Shown here one piece after another: positions 1 to 9,428 of a stretch of DNA of 35,731 nt. This DNA comes from Ignavibacteria bacterium. Lineage in GTDB: Bacteria > Bacteroidota > Ignavibacteria > UBA10030 > SZUA-254. The notes under the pieces are model-generated. The model did not search any database. It saw only the letters and a list, made by a program, of their open reading frames with translations, and was not told the DNA's origin. Made by a program: the position numbers and the translations under genes. Each line of letters starts with the position of its first letter. Position 1 is the first letter of the stretch. Where the stretch lies: positions 1 to 35,731 of the forward strand of contig JACOSY010000007.1 in NCBI GenBank assembly GCA_016178595.1, in the 5' to 3' direction.

Positions 1-129
1 AACTTCGACGCTGTCTCCAATGCTGATGTGAAACGTTTAGAACGACGCATGAACAACAGACCAAGAAAAATATTACATTATCAAACACCACGCGAAGTCT
101 TTAACCGACGTGTTGCACTTGCTCATTGA
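1..129 (+). mobile_element. IS30-family transposase, C-terminal fragment cut by the window edge
   Basis: An open frame enters from the left edge and stops at 127-129. Its 42 residues contain LERRMNNRPRKILHYQTPRE followed by VFNRR. This is the characteristic end of IS30-family DDE transposases, where the last conserved segment reads N-N-R-P-R-K-x-L-x-Y-x-T-P-x-E-V-F. The rest of the element lies outside the window, so whether it is intact is unknown. The element's right end should lie close after the stop; 108-150 is a candidate for the terminal inverted repeat, but this cannot be confirmed without the left end. The next gene begins 73 bases downstream. Confidence 0.85.
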
Positions 130-201
130 ATCCAGCAAATTCAATGACGCCGGCAGCCGAACCTGCCTGGATTTATTACCCACACTGAAAAGGAATAATT
201 C

Positions 202-894
202 ATGAAATTCGCATGGATCGCGCTGATTTCCGTGCTCTTCGCGGCTTGCCAAAGCAACACGCAAGACAAGGCACACGTGATGAAATCCCAAAAAGACACC
301 GTCAGTTATACCATCGGCATGAATATCGGTCGAGACCTCAAGCGCCAGTCGATTGATATCGATCCGGATCTTCTCGCACAAGGAATCAAGGACATCGTCG
401 CCGGCGGTAAGACCCAGATTACCGATGAACAGGCTCAGGCTTGCATGATGGCATTCCAGCAGGAGATGCATGTCAAGACCGAACAGAAGAAGAAGGAAGA
501 CGGAGAGAAGAATAAAAAAGAAGGCGACGCCTTCCTCGCTGCGAACAAGACGAAAGACGGTGTGAAGACTACTGAGAGCGGCTTGCAATACAAGATCTTG
601 AAGGCAGGAAGCGGTCCGAAACCCACGGCCACTCAGACCGTGAGCGTCCATTATCGCGGCACTCTCATCGATGGAACTGAGTTCGATAGTTCCATCAAGC
701 GCGGTCAACCGGCAGAGTTTCCTGTTAACGGTGTTATCAAAGGATGGACTGAAGCATTGCAGCTGATGTCTGTCGGCTCGAAGTGGCAGTTGTTCATCCC
801 GCCGGACATCGCATATGCCGATCGGGGCGCACCGCCGCTCATCGGTCCCAACGCGGTTCTTATTTTTGAAGTCGAGCTGCTCGCCATTAAGTAA
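202..894 (+). CDS. FKBP-type peptidyl-prolyl isomerase, predicted lipoprotein
   Basis: A 230-residue FkpA/Mip-like isomerase that would catalyse cis-trans isomerisation of prolyl bonds in exported proteins. The N-terminus is a lipoprotein signal ending in the lipobox LFAAC, with Cys16 as the predicted lipidated residue. Residues about 30-95 match the helical FKBP N-terminal domain (DTVSYTIGMNIGRDLK), which dimerises Mip-type enzymes. A Lys/Glu-rich linker follows. Residues about 122-230 form the FKBP fold, with VHYRGTLIDGTEFDSS, FPVNGVIKGWTEAL and FIPPDIAYADRG. The start ATG has an AGGAA ribosome site about 8 bases upstream. It stands alone between the transposase remnant and a strong terminator. 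A 293-codon frame on the opposite strand is its shadow. Confidence 0.93.
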   Translation: MKFAWIALISVLFAACQSNTQDKAHVMKSQKDTVSYTIGMNIGRDLKRQSIDIDPDLLAQGIKDIVAGGKTQITDEQAQACMMAFQQEMHVKTEQKKKEDGEKNKKEGDAFLAANKTKDGVKTTESGLQYKILKAGSGPKPTATQTVSVHYRGTLIDGTEFDSSIKRGQPAEFPVNGVIKGWTEALQLMSVGSKWQLFIPPDIAYADRGAPPLIGPNAVLIFEVELLAIK

Positions 895-910
895 TTCATT
901 CTGCACAAAT

Positions 911-951
911 CCTCTCCTCATATTTATTACGAATACGAGGAGAGGGTTTTT
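911..951 (+). terminator. Rho-independent terminator after the FKBP gene
   Basis: A perfect 9-bp stem (CCTCTCCTC at 911-919 with GAGGAGAGG at 936-944) is extended inward by TATT/AATA after one mismatch, and a T run follows at 947-951. It lies 17 bases after the FKBP stop codon and ends 29 bases before the next start. Confidence 0.85.
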
Positions 952-979
952 CATATATCATTTCTTATGAGGAATCGCT

Positions 980-3118
980 GTGCAGACGTTGCCGCGCATC
1001 CATAGTCTTCTCATTCTCCTCTTCCTCTCCACGCATTCGATCTTCTCCCAAACAACTCCGTTCTTAACCGACGATCAAATCCGGATGCTCGAGAATGAAA
1101 TCTCAGGCGATCGGGCGTTCGAGCATATCCGCGTGCTGAGCCGGTATCACCGCGACTCAGGGATGAAAGGGTTTTTCAAAGCCGCCGACTATGTCATGCA
1201 AGCTGCGAAAGACGCGGGACTGGAGAACGTTCACTTCATCGAGCAGACGATGGATGCACCGAACTACACGGCTCGCTCCGCCGAATTGTGGATGATGGAA
1301 CCCGTTGAAGTGAAGCTCGCAGACATTGCCGACCATCCGGTCATGCTTGCTGACGGAAGTCATGATGCCGATATCGCAACCGAGTTGGCATGGATCGGTG
1401 ACGCAAAGACCGATTCGCTCGACGGCATCGATGTGAAAGGAAAAATCGTTCTGACAAACGGTTCGCCGGGTTGGGCAGTGCAACACGCTTGTTACGAGCG
1501 CGGTGCGGTTGGCGTCGTTTCCTTCCAAACATCGGAAAATCGCAATCCCCTTGACGTGCCCGATCAGATTTGCTGGGGACGTATCGGTTCGACTCCTCCA
1601 GAAGGAAAGAAAGGCGCATTCGCGTTTATGCTCTCCCCCCGTCGCGGTGAGATGTTGAAGAAAGTTTTGCAGACGCATGACATGCAAGATATCTTTGCAA
1701 CCGGCAGGAAGATGCGGGGCGGACGGGTTGTTTTGAAAGCGAAAGTTCATACTGAGATTGGAACGACGCCGGGCCGCACCGGTTTTGTCGAAGGATGGAT
1801 GAAAGGAACGACCTACCACGACCAGCAGATCATTATCACTGCGCACTTACAAGAAGAGAAAAGCTCCGCAAACGATGACGGGAGTGGCTGTGCAAGCATT
1901 CTGGAAATCGCTCGCACATTGAACAAGCTCATGCAGGATGGAAAGATACCCCGGCCACTTCGTGACATCCGCTTCTGGTGGACGGATGAAATCTCGTCGG
2001 AGTACCGATACTTCAAAGAACATCCCGACGAGCCGAAGAAATTTCTGGCGAACATCCATCAGGATATGGTCGGCGCAAACCAGTGCATGGGCAGCCGCGT
2101 GCAGCACTTGATCTTCGCTCCCTATTCGCGAACGTCGTACCTCGATGCCATCTTCGAGAGCATCGGCAATTTCGTCATCCTCACGAACAACAGCTTCCTC
2201 GCGGCAAGCAGACAGGGTGGACTGCCGCGCCCGTTCACTCGGCCGATCTTCTCTGCACTCGGCTCACATGACGGCTATAATGCTCGCTTCGTTCCGTACT
2301 TCAACTCATCCGACCACATGACGTTTGTGGAAGGAATCATCGGCGTGCCGGCAATCGCTACCATCAACTGGGACGATCCGTTCATCCATTCCTCAGGCGA
2401 CGACTTATACCAGATCGATCAAACACAATTGAAGCGCAACTGCTTCATCATGGGCTCGACGGCGTTCGTGCTTGCGTTTCTCGACGATAGCAAGTTGGCT
2501 ACGGTTGCAGAGGAAACATTTGCACAAGGGGAAAAAAGACTTGCAAATGATTTTTTGGCGGCGATGCGTTCATTAGGCGAATCAGGGGTATGCGAGTCTT
2601 GCGATGCACGCATCGTTATCGAACAAGGCATCGAGCGTGAGACGCGGGCATTGAATTCAATTCGTTCATTGATTCAGGCCGATTGGACATCCCGTGAAAA
2701 ACAATACTTCAATAGTTATCTTGATCGCCTTCTTGTATTCATGAAGCAGAAGAAGCAAGGCCTTTTGAATACTCTTTCCACCTTAGATTCTACACACGTA
2801 AGAATTAATGATGCCGTGATTATTTCCTCGCCGCAAGATTCTTTGGTTCGCAAGAAAATTCCATCCAATCCAATATCAGTCAAAGCATACTTCGAGAACC
2901 GCGACAAGGTGCGCGCGAAAACCGATTTGCATCCTCTCATGCGAGAAGAGGTCTACAACTTTGTTGACGGGAAGAGAAGTTACTATGATATTTACAAAGC
3001 CGTTCGTGCAGAGCAGCTTGCGGCCGGCTCGTGGTACTACGGCAACGTTACTCTACAGGACGTTGTAAATTTGCTGGATGCCGCAGTCGAAGCGAAGGCG
3101 CTGGAATTGAAACAGTAA
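980..3118 (+). CDS. secreted M28-family metallopeptidase with PA domain
   Basis: A 712-residue exported zinc peptidase of the M28 aminopeptidase type. Residues 1-24 are a signal peptide ending FSQ. Residues about 140-230 resemble a protease-associated (PA) domain (GIDVKGKIVLTNGSPGW, YERGAVGVVSF). The co-catalytic domain runs about 270-500: TAHLQ near His288, ANDDGSG near 298, DEISSEY near 335, NIHQDMVG near 360 and SDHMTF near 443 supply the usual ligand positions. The first motif reads H-x-Q rather than the common H-x-D. A C-terminal region of about 200 residues is helical and ends in a winged-helix-like stretch (VDGKRSYYDIYKAVRAE). The start is GTG with TGAGGA upstream. Substrate is unknown; M28 assignment is firm, exact function is not. 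Confidence 0.85.
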   Translation: MQTLPRIHSLLILLFLSTHSIFSQTTPFLTDDQIRMLENEISGDRAFEHIRVLSRYHRDSGMKGFFKAADYVMQAAKDAGLENVHFIEQTMDAPNYTARSAELWMMEPVEVKLADIADHPVMLADGSHDADIATELAWIGDAKTDSLDGIDVKGKIVLTNGSPGWAVQHACYERGAVGVVSFQTSENRNPLDVPDQICWGRIGSTPPEGKKGAFAFMLSPRRGEMLKKVLQTHDMQDIFATGRKMRGGRVVLKAKVHTEIGTTPGRTGFVEGWMKGTTYHDQQIIITAHLQEEKSSANDDGSGCASILEIARTLNKLMQDGKIPRPLRDIRFWWTDEISSEYRYFKEHPDEPKKFLANIHQDMVGANQCMGSRVQHLIFAPYSRTSYLDAIFESIGNFVILTNNSFLAASRQGGLPRPFTRPIFSALGSHDGYNARFVPYFNSSDHMTFVEGIIGVPAIATINWDDPFIHSSGDDLYQIDQTQLKRNCFIMGSTAFVLAFLDDSKLATVAEETFAQGEKRLANDFLAAMRSLGESGVCESCDARIVIEQGIERETRALNSIRSLIQADWTSREKQYFNSYLDRLLVFMKQKKQGLLNTLSTLDSTHVRINDAVIISSPQDSLVRKKIPSNPISVKAYFENRDKVRAKTDLHPLMREEVYNFVDGKRSYYDIYKAVRAEQLAAGSWYYGNVTLQDVVNLLDAAVEAKALELKQ

Positions 3119-3156
3119 TCTCTTTGCGAGCGAGTGTGGCAGAGCGAGACAAACAT

Positions 3157-3185
3157 TTGCCTCTGTGTTAACAACGCGATATATT
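3157..3185 (+). promoter_or_regulatory. predicted sigma70-type promoter for the DUF1684 gene
   Basis: TTGCCT at 3157-3162 and TATATT at 3180-3185 are separated by exactly 17 bases. The -10 box lies about 70 bases before the DUF1684 start codon, in a non-coding gap. Confidence 0.5.
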
Positions 3186-3254
3186 ATCAAATGCTTCACG
3201 TCGTGTAGGTGTCAACACAATAGCACACACTACTTCACCATTTCCTGAATCGAT

Positions 3255-4172
3255 ATGAAAACTGCAAGGTACATCGGCATTCTGATCATTCTCACCTGCA
3301 TCATCGGAGGTTGTGCGAAGAAATCCGGAGTTACCGATCTTAACGCATACAAGAAAGAGATCGACGAATGGCAGAAGAAGCGCCTCGCACGGCTCACGCG
3401 CGACGACGGCTGGCTCACACTCGCCGGACTCTCGTGGTTGAAGGAAGGCGAGAACTCCGTGGGCAGCGATTCATCGACTACCGTTCTTCTTCCCGCCGGC
3501 AAAACACCGGGATCTCTCGGTTCAATCTGGCTGGAAAACGGCGCGCTCCGATTTGTTGCTAAGGCCGGCGTTGAAGTGAAATACAAAGACTCTCTCATTA
3601 CCTCGATGCCGTTGAAATCAGATGCCGACGATGAGCCAACCGTTCTTTCCCATGGGACGGTGAGTTTCTACGTGATCAAGCGCGGCGATCAGCTGGGCGT
3701 GCGCGTGAAGGACAAGGAGAATCCGGCGCGGTTGAATTTCAAAGGGTTGGAATATTTTCCCATCGATCCGAAGTGGCGGTTCGAAGCGAAGCTCGAGCCG
3801 TATCGCCCGCCGAAGATATTGGAAATTCCTTCTATGATCGGAACGGTTGAAAAAGATTCCTGCCCTGGCGCACTTGTCTTCAAGCTCGATGGGAAGGAAT
3901 ACCGTCTCGATGTCGTGATTGAAAAAGGCTCGGAAGATCAGTTCTTCATCATGATGAGCGATGAAACAAGCGGCAAAGAGACATACACAGTCGGCAGGCA
4001 ATTATATGCAACGCTTCCGGATTCCGACGGCAACGTCGTTCTCGATTTCAACAAAGCCTACAACTGGCCGTGTGTGTTCACGGTCTTCGCAACGTGCCCC
4101 ATTCCTCCCAAACAGAATCATCTTCCGATTCGCGTCGAGGCGGGAGAGAAGATGTATGCGGGGCATGAATGA
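3255..4172 (+). CDS. DUF1684 family lipoprotein
   Basis: A 305-residue protein recognisable as DUF1684 along its whole length. The landmarks are YKKEIDEWQKKRLARLTRDD, GWLTLAGLSWLKEGENSVGS, GLEYFPIDPKWRFEA, DETSGKETYTVGRQLYA and VLDFNKAYNWPCVFTVFATC. The last of these, with the following PIPPKQNHLPI and AGEK, is the family's most conserved segment. The N-terminus is a lipoprotein signal with Cys at the end of CIIGGC. The biochemical role of DUF1684 is not established; the protein is predicted to sit on a membrane facing the periplasm. No neighbour suggests a pathway. Confidence 0.9.
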   Translation: MKTARYIGILIILTCIIGGCAKKSGVTDLNAYKKEIDEWQKKRLARLTRDDGWLTLAGLSWLKEGENSVGSDSSTTVLLPAGKTPGSLGSIWLENGALRFVAKAGVEVKYKDSLITSMPLKSDADDEPTVLSHGTVSFYVIKRGDQLGVRVKDKENPARLNFKGLEYFPIDPKWRFEAKLEPYRPPKILEIPSMIGTVEKDSCPGALVFKLDGKEYRLDVVIEKGSEDQFFIMMSDETSGKETYTVGRQLYATLPDSDGNVVLDFNKAYNWPCVFTVFATCPIPPKQNHLPIRVEAGEKMYAGHE

Positions 4173-4182
4173 AACGTCGCGC

Positions 4183-4294
4183 GGGAAGTACGGCAGTGCG
4201 GGCGAACGTGAGCTGTTCTTGCTCACGTTTCGACGGCACGCATTGACGTGCTTCCCGATGTTCCGCGCCGTTCGCGAAGCGAACAAGCGGAACA
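4183..4294. repeat. cluster of nested inverted repeats in the gap after the DUF1684 gene
   Basis: The gap 4173-4399 holds two separate palindromic structures. The first runs 4183-4256, with outer arms GGGAAGTACG and CGTGCTTCCC (one G-T pair) and an inner stem AACGTGAGC/GCTCACGTT. The second runs 4259-4294, with TGTTCCGC/GCGGAACA enclosing GTTCGC/GCGAAC. Neither is followed by a T run, so they resemble repetitive extragenic palindromes more than terminators. No gene is seen in this gap. Confidence 0.6.
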
Positions 4295-4399
4295 AGGGTG
4301 TAACCCGCGCGACGTTCCGCAGCGCTCTCATGAGTGAGCGAATCTTTTGTGGTTGCGCATGTGCTCGATGAACAGATTCACTGTAATAAGTAATTCAAA

Positions 4400-5302
4400 A
4401 TGAAATTTACTAACTGCCTCCTCAAACTTATGGGAGGCTGCCTGAATCAGGACGGCAGCTTTAACGTCGAGCGGCGGGGACTTCCCTTCTTCCGTTCGCT
4501 CAATGTGTATCATTGGATGCTGTCGATGTCGTGGATGAAATTCAATGCGCTCATCGTAGCGGCATATTTTTTCACGAATGTAATGTTCGCCATTGGATAC
4601 ACGTCATGCGGACCCGGCGCACTGAACGGCTCAACGGCCATGACGCTTGGAGAGCGTTTCCTCGAAGCCTTTTTCTTCAGCGTCCAAACGCTCGCAACCA
4701 TCGGCTACGGCAGAATGAGCCCGAACGGACTCGCCGCGAATATTCTTGTCACGATTGAAGCGCTGTTTGGCCTGCTTGGCTTTGCACTTGCTACCGGGCT
4801 GCTGTTTGCACGGTTCTCCCGACCGAGTGCAAAAATCATTTTCAGCCGCAATGCACTGATCGCACCGTACCGAGGAATGACGGCATTCGAGTTCCGAATT
4901 GCGAACGAGCGGACGAATGAATTGATCGAAGTCAATGCGACGGTCGTCCTGACGAGAAATGAAATGATCGACGGCAACATTGTCCGAAAATTTTATCCGC
5001 TGACACTTGAACGTCATCAGGTCATGTTCATGCCGCTGCATTGGGTGATTGTCCATCCGATTGATGAGAAAAGTCCATTATACGGCATCACCAAAGAACA
5101 CTTCGATGCCACCGATGCAGAAATTCTTATCCTTCTGACAGGCGTGGATGAAACCTTCTCACAGACGGTGCATGCCCGATCATCCTACAAACATCATGAA
5201 GTGGTATGGGGCTCGAAATTCGCCGACATATTTCTGAAAGACGATGAAGGAAAGCTTTCGATCGATCTTCGGAAGATTCATGATATTGAAGTTCCCGTGT
5301 AA
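4400..5302 (+). CDS. inward-rectifier potassium channel (KirBac family)
   Basis: A 300-residue inner-membrane channel subunit. It starts with an amphipathic segment (LNVYHWMLSMSWMKF) that matches the KirBac slide helix. TM1 follows (residues about 48-66), then a pore loop with selectivity filter TLATIGYG near residues 98-104, and TM2 (about 115-137). Residues about 145-300 are the immunoglobulin-like IRK cytoplasmic domain (FEFRIANERTNELIEVNATV, LHWVIVHPIDEKSPLYGIT). Length and domain order match KirBac1.1/3.1-type channels, which act as tetramers. The ribosome site is weak. The gene lies 21 bases before the next coding region, suggesting shared transcription. Confidence 0.93.
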   Translation: MKFTNCLLKLMGGCLNQDGSFNVERRGLPFFRSLNVYHWMLSMSWMKFNALIVAAYFFTNVMFAIGYTSCGPGALNGSTAMTLGERFLEAFFFSVQTLATIGYGRMSPNGLAANILVTIEALFGLLGFALATGLLFARFSRPSAKIIFSRNALIAPYRGMTAFEFRIANERTNELIEVNATVVLTRNEMIDGNIVRKFYPLTLERHQVMFMPLHWVIVHPIDEKSPLYGITKEHFDATDAEILILLTGVDETFSQTVHARSSYKHHEVVWGSKFADIFLKDDEGKLSIDLRKIHDIEVPV

Positions 5303-5323
5303 GATGTTTTTCGACGTCTGCCG

Positions 5324-6439
5324 ATGAACGTTCAACGATACACCGCATATATTCTTGGCAGCCTCACCATTACCTTTCTGAGCTGCAAGGAATCCGCGGT
5401 CGGTCCAATCGTATCACATCATCGTCCGGAGATAAACGGTTTTTCCTACACAGCATTCACATCAAACGGATTTGCGCTCGGAGGTCAGCGGAACGCACTC
5501 GGCGAACTCCGGACGCAGACAAATAGTGCCTGGATCGCGCTCACCGTATTCGAATACCAGAGCACAACAGCCTCAAGCGACATCGCTCCGAATACTTCCG
5601 GCACGAATCCGCTGAACGACGAACCGTGGTCAACGACATCAACGGAGGATGATATTCGACAAGGAGTTCGGCAGGCACGGTCTCTCAATATGAAGGTCAT
5701 GCTCAAGCCGCACGTCGATCTTTACACGGGAGAATGGCGCGCGAACATCCTTCCCGGCATTGCCTGGTTTGCTTCTTACACTCAGGTGATGATGAAGTAC
5801 GCTCATCTCGCTGCCGAGTTGAACATCGAGATGTTGTGTATTGGAACGGAATTCATTCGCGCAACACAACATCAGTATACACCACAATGGCGGTCATTGA
5901 TCGCAGCGATCCGACAGCAGTATAAGGGTAAGCTCGTCTACGCCGCCAATTGGAGCGGCAACTACGCGTTCAACATCACGTGGCCCGAGTACGAACAAGT
6001 TGAATTCTGGAACGACCTCGATTACATCGGTATCGATGCGTATTACCCTCTGACAAATAGAAAAGACGATCCACAACCCTCTCTGATCCTTGCACTCTAC
6101 AAACTTCGCTTGCCGGCGGAGGAATTAGGGACCGCATCGGCTCGATTCGGCAAGCCGATTCTTTTCACCGAGGTCGGAATCCAATCGGTTACAGGAGCCC
6201 TTGCGACACCGTGGGATTATTCGATCGGATCTGCCGTTGATGCTCTGCCGGATCTGAATGCGCAGGAATTCTATTACAACGTGATCATCCAGTCGTTTGG
6301 CGGCGAGCCCTGGTGTGCCGGGATGTTTTGGTGGAACTGGGAAAGTGTCGCTTCTCTAAACGAATTGACCAACTACACCCCACGCAACAAACCCGCTGCA
6401 GTTACACTGAAGCAGTGGTATGCAGAGTCGTCACTGTAG
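5324..6439 (+). CDS. GH113-like glycoside hydrolase, predicted lipoprotein
   Basis: A 371-residue TIM-barrel enzyme resembling glycoside hydrolase family 113 (beta-mannanase type). It has a lipoprotein signal ending in FLSC. NMKVMLKPHVDLYTGEWR is typical of the barrel's third strand. IGTEF near residue 176 would carry the acid/base Glu, DYIGIDAYYPL is the next conserved strand, and FTEVGIQS near residue 283 would carry the nucleophile Glu. GMFWWNWES closes the barrel. Both catalytic carboxylates appear present. The true substrate is not predictable from sequence alone; a surface-anchored beta-mannan or beta-glycan hydrolase is the best guess. It follows the KirBac gene with a short gap. Confidence 0.8.
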   Translation: MNVQRYTAYILGSLTITFLSCKESAVGPIVSHHRPEINGFSYTAFTSNGFALGGQRNALGELRTQTNSAWIALTVFEYQSTTASSDIAPNTSGTNPLNDEPWSTTSTEDDIRQGVRQARSLNMKVMLKPHVDLYTGEWRANILPGIAWFASYTQVMMKYAHLAAELNIEMLCIGTEFIRATQHQYTPQWRSLIAAIRQQYKGKLVYAANWSGNYAFNITWPEYEQVEFWNDLDYIGIDAYYPLTNRKDDPQPSLILALYKLRLPAEELGTASARFGKPILFTEVGIQSVTGALATPWDYSIGSAVDALPDLNAQEFYYNVIIQSFGGEPWCAGMFWWNWESVASLNELTNYTPRNKPAAVTLKQWYAESSL

Positions 6440-6446
6440 AATAAGT

Positions 6447-6474
6447 CTCCGCCTTTGACCAAACCGGAGCTTTT
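6447..6474 (+). terminator. possible weak terminator after the GH113-like gene
   Basis: CTCCG (6447-6451) pairs with CGGAG (6465-6469), with flanking AAG/CTT and then TTTT. The stem is short and has one mismatch, so termination would be modest. Confidence 0.35.
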
Positions 6475-6495
6475 CGTTCGTGTGAACAAATATTT

Positions 6496-6524
6496 TTGGA
6501 CAAAAAGGGAATATGTTGTATCTT
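6496..6524 (+). promoter_or_regulatory. predicted sigma70-type promoter for the desaturase gene
   Basis: TTGGAC at 6496-6501 and TATCTT at 6519-6524 have a 17-base spacer. It lies 42 bases before the ATG in an A/T-rich gap. Confidence 0.55.
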
Positions 6525-6566
6525 ATGGTGTTCAATATTACCTCCATTTCATAGGATTCAATAGCG

Positions 6567-7616
6567 ATGGTCACACCTGACGCATCAAAGATACTTTCAG
6601 AACGGTTTGAAGTCATAAAAGGTATGGAGGGATTTGTCGGCGAGCAGATTCCTACGCTCCTCAAATCTGTTGAAGAAAGCTGGCAGCCATCGGATTTTCT
6701 TCCGTCGCTTTCGTCAGAGACGTGGGTTGAAGACCTTACTGAATTCCGTGAGCGGTCACAATCTCTCCCGGACGACCTCCTCGTCGTGCTCGTCGGCGAC
6801 ATGGTCACCGAAGAAGCATTGCCCACGTACCAAACATTCCTTAATCGTCTTCACGGCTTGACAGACCCCACCGGGGCGAGTGAATCGCCCTGGGCGCAGT
6901 GGAGCCGAGGATGGACGGCAGAAGAGAATCGTCACGGCGATTTGCTCAACCGCTACCTCTATCTCTCCGGAAGGGTTGATATGCGTTCGGTCGAAGTAAC
7001 GATTCACCACCTTATCAAAAATGGTTTTGATCCGCGGACTGAAAACGACCCGTACCTCGGTTTTGTTTATACGTCCTTTCAGGAACGGGCAACCAAAATC
7101 TCCCACCGGAACGTCGCGCGCCTTGCACAAAGGGCCGGGGAAGATAAACTCCATCAAATTTGTGGTTTGATTGCTGGAGACGAAGCGAGACACGAGAAAG
7201 CATATAAACTGTTCATGCACAAGATCTTCCAGGACGACCCGGCTGGAGCCATCAATGCTTTCGCGACGATGATGCGACGAAAGATCGCCATGCCGGCAAT
7301 CCTTATGACTGACGGTCGGGATATGAACTTGTTCACGAGATTTTCAGCAGTTGCTCAGGCGATCGGGGTTTATACTGTCCGGGACTACGCTGAGATCATC
7401 GAAGACCTGGTCAAGCAGTGGGAGGTCGAGACCTTGAGCGGCCTCTCCGACGCCGCAGCCAAAGCACAGGACTACCTCTGCGGTTTGGCAGACCGGTACA
7501 AGCGACTTGCCGAACGAGTTACATTTGATGGCAGGCAAAAATTCAGCTGGATTTACGATAGGGAGGTAACCTTCTCTCCTCCTGGAATGAAGGGACTCCA
7601 AACCGCTAATCAATAG
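6567..7616 (+). CDS. acyl-[acyl-carrier-protein] desaturase (soluble, di-iron)
   Basis: A 349-residue ferritin-like enzyme that introduces a double bond into acyl-ACP, giving unsaturated fatty acids. The di-iron ligands of the family are visible. Glu lies in [11 protein letters not shown] (about residue 82), Glu and His in [20 protein letters not shown] (about 118-123), Glu in [11 protein letters not shown] (about 172), and Glu and His in [13 protein letters not shown] (about 205-208). Length agrees with plant and actinobacterial homologues. A predicted promoter lies just upstream and the gene appears monocistronic. Soluble acyl-ACP desaturases are less common in bacteria than membrane desaturases. 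Confidence 0.9.
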   Translation: MVTPDASKILSERFEVIKGMEGFVGEQIPTLLKSVEESWQPSDFLPSLSSETWVEDLTEFRERSQSLPDDLLVVLVGDMVTEEALPTYQTFLNRLHGLTDPTGASESPWAQWSRGWTAEENRHGDLLNRYLYLSGRVDMRSVEVTIHHLIKNGFDPRTENDPYLGFVYTSFQERATKISHRNVARLAQRAGEDKLHQICGLIAGDEARHEKAYKLFMHKIFQDDPAGAINAFATMMRRKIAMPAILMTDGRDMNLFTRFSAVAQAIGVYTVRDYAEIIEDLVKQWEVETLSGLSDAAAKAQDYLCGLADRYKRLAERVTFDGRQKFSWIYDREVTFSPPGMKGLQTANQ

Positions 7617-7754
7617 CATCTCCTTGGAGTACTCTCGTCGACACGGCGAGAGGCACAAACCGAAAGAGTCATCTGTCTCTCTTCTCTTTCCTCCGGTATT
7701 TTCATATAGTTTCTTCATCATCTCCGATTCACAACAACTTACAATTTACTACTC

Positions 7755-9428
7755 ATGGCAGACAACAAAATTATTTTCTCGATGATCGGCGTTGGCAAAG
7801 TCTACAAGCCCAACCGTCAAGTTCTGAAAGACATTTATCTCTCCTTCTTCTACGGTGCGAAGATCGGCGTACTCGGTTTGAACGGCGCAGGCAAGAGCAG
7901 TCTCCTCCGCATCATCGCCGGCATCGACAAAGACTACATCGGGCAGGTTCAATCGCAGAAGGGAATCACCTTCGGCTACTTGCCGCAGGAACCCGAACTC
8001 GATTCCACCAAGACTGTGAAGGAAGTGGTGGAAGAAGGCGCACAAGAAACAGTGAGGCTCTTAAAGGAATATGAAACCATCAGCGCGAAATTCTCCGAGC
8101 CTGATGCCGACTACGACAAGCTCATCGAGCAGCAGGCAAAACTGCAAGAAAAGATCGATCACCTGAATGCCTGGGACATTGACAGCAAGCTCGAACAAGC
8201 GATGGACGCGCTTCGCTGCCCATCCGGCGACACTTCAGTGAACATCATCTCCGGCGGCGAGCGTCGCCGCGTGGCTCTCTGCCGCTTGCTTCTCCAGGAG
8301 CCCGACGTCCTGTTACTCGATGAACCGACAAATCACCTCGACGCCGAATCCGTCGCCTGGCTCGAGCAACACCTTGCGCAGTACAAAGGAACGGTTATTG
8401 CCGTCACGCATGATCGTTACTTCCTCGATAATGTTGCAGGATGGATCTTGGAGCTTGATCGAGGCGAAGGAATTCCATTCGAAGGAAATTATTCGTCATG
8501 GCTGGAACAAAAACAGGCGCGGCTCTCCATCGAAGAGAAACAGGAATCGAAACGCAAGAAAGCGCTTGAACAGGAGCTTGAGTGGATCCGCATGAATCCC
8601 AAAGGTCGCCATGCGAAGAGCAAGGCGCGTATCGCTGCCTACGAAAAGATGCTTGACGACGAACAGGAGAATCGCAACGAGGAATTGGAAATCTTCATCC
8701 CACCCGGTCCACGGCTTGGCGACGTGGTTATTCGATCGGAACATGTCGCAAAAGCTTATGGCGACATACTGCTCTACGACGATCTTAACTTCAGCCTTCC
8801 TCCCGGCGGCATCATCGGTATTATCGGCCCGAATGGCGCGGGCAAGACGACGCTCTTCCGCATGATCACCGGTCAGGAGAAACCCGATGCCGGTACGTTC
8901 AAGATCGGTGAGACGGTGAAGTTCGCGTACGTCGATCAAAGCCGTCCGCTCGATCCCAACAAAACGATATGGCAGGAAATCTCCGGCGGCGAGGATTTAA
9001 TCAAGCTCGGCAATCGCGAAATGAACTCGCGTGCGTACGTGGCACGCTTCAACTTCAGCGGCACCGATCAACAAAAACCGACGGACGCTCTATCGGGCGG
9101 CGAGCGCAACCGCGTTCACCTTGCCAAGGTGTTAAAAGAAGGAGCAAACGTCCTCCTTCTCGATGAGCCGACGAACGACCTCGATGTGAACACCCTCCGT
9201 GCTCTCGAAGAAGCGCTGCTGAACTTTGCCGGATGCGCCGTTATCATCTCGCACGACCGGTGGTTCCTCGACCGCGTCGCGACACACATCCTCGCCTTCG
9301 AGGGAGACAGCACTGTGGAATGGTACGATGGCAATTACTCAGAGTTCGAGGAGTACCGCAAGAAAAAACTCGGCATCGAAGCGGACAGGCCGCACAGGAT
9401 TAAGTATAAGAAGTTGATGCGGGCTTAG
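7755..9428 (+). CDS. ettA: energy-dependent translational throttle protein EttA (ABC-F ATPase)
   Basis: A 557-residue soluble ABC-F protein, very close to the length of E. coli EttA (555). It binds the ribosomal E site and gates entry into elongation according to ATP/ADP ratio. ABC1 has Walker A GLNGAGKSS, signature SGGERRRVAL and Walker B LLLDEPTNHLD. ABC2 has GPNGAGKTT, LSGGERNRVHLAKVL and LLLDEPTNDLD. Between them lie the arm and the P-site tRNA interaction region, with WIRMNPKGRHAKSKARI, a segment specific to the EttA subgroup. A TTTTC-type -10-like motif lies at 7699-7710. The last 7 codons and stop context are duplicated downstream (see the repeat at 9402-9575). Confidence 0.95.
   Translation: MADNKIIFSMIGVGKVYKPNRQVLKDIYLSFFYGAKIGVLGLNGAGKSSLLRIIAGIDKDYIGQVQSQKGITFGYLPQEPELDSTKTVKEVVEEGAQETVRLLKEYETISAKFSEPDADYDKLIEQQAKLQEKIDHLNAWDIDSKLEQAMDALRCPSGDTSVNIISGGERRRVALCRLLLQEPDVLLLDEPTNHLDAESVAWLEQHLAQYKGTVIAVTHDRYFLDNVAGWILELDRGEGIPFEGNYSSWLEQKQARLSIEEKQESKRKKALEQELEWIRMNPKGRHAKSKARIAAYEKMLDDEQENRNEELEIFIPPGPRLGDVVIRSEHVAKAYGDILLYDDLNFSLPPGGIIGIIGPNGAGKTTLFRMITGQEKPDAGTFKIGETVKFAYVDQSRPLDPNKTIWQEISGGEDLIKLGNREMNSRAYVARFNFSGTDQQKPTDALSGGERNRVHLAKVLKEGANVLLLDEPTNDLDVNTLRALEEALLNFAGCAVIISHDRWFLDRVATHILAFEGDSTVEWYDGNYSEFEEYRKKKLGIEADRPHRIKYKKLMRA

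Noticed and set aside
73-954. 293-codon minus-strand frame opposite the FKBP gene
   Set aside because: It overlaps a clear FKBP lipoprotein and the end of the transposase, has no family resemblance, and is explained by codon bias on the other strand.
7633-7652. CTCTCG/CGAGAG hairpin as terminator of the desaturase gene
   Set aside because: The stem is 6 bp and no T run follows, so it was not listed as a terminator.
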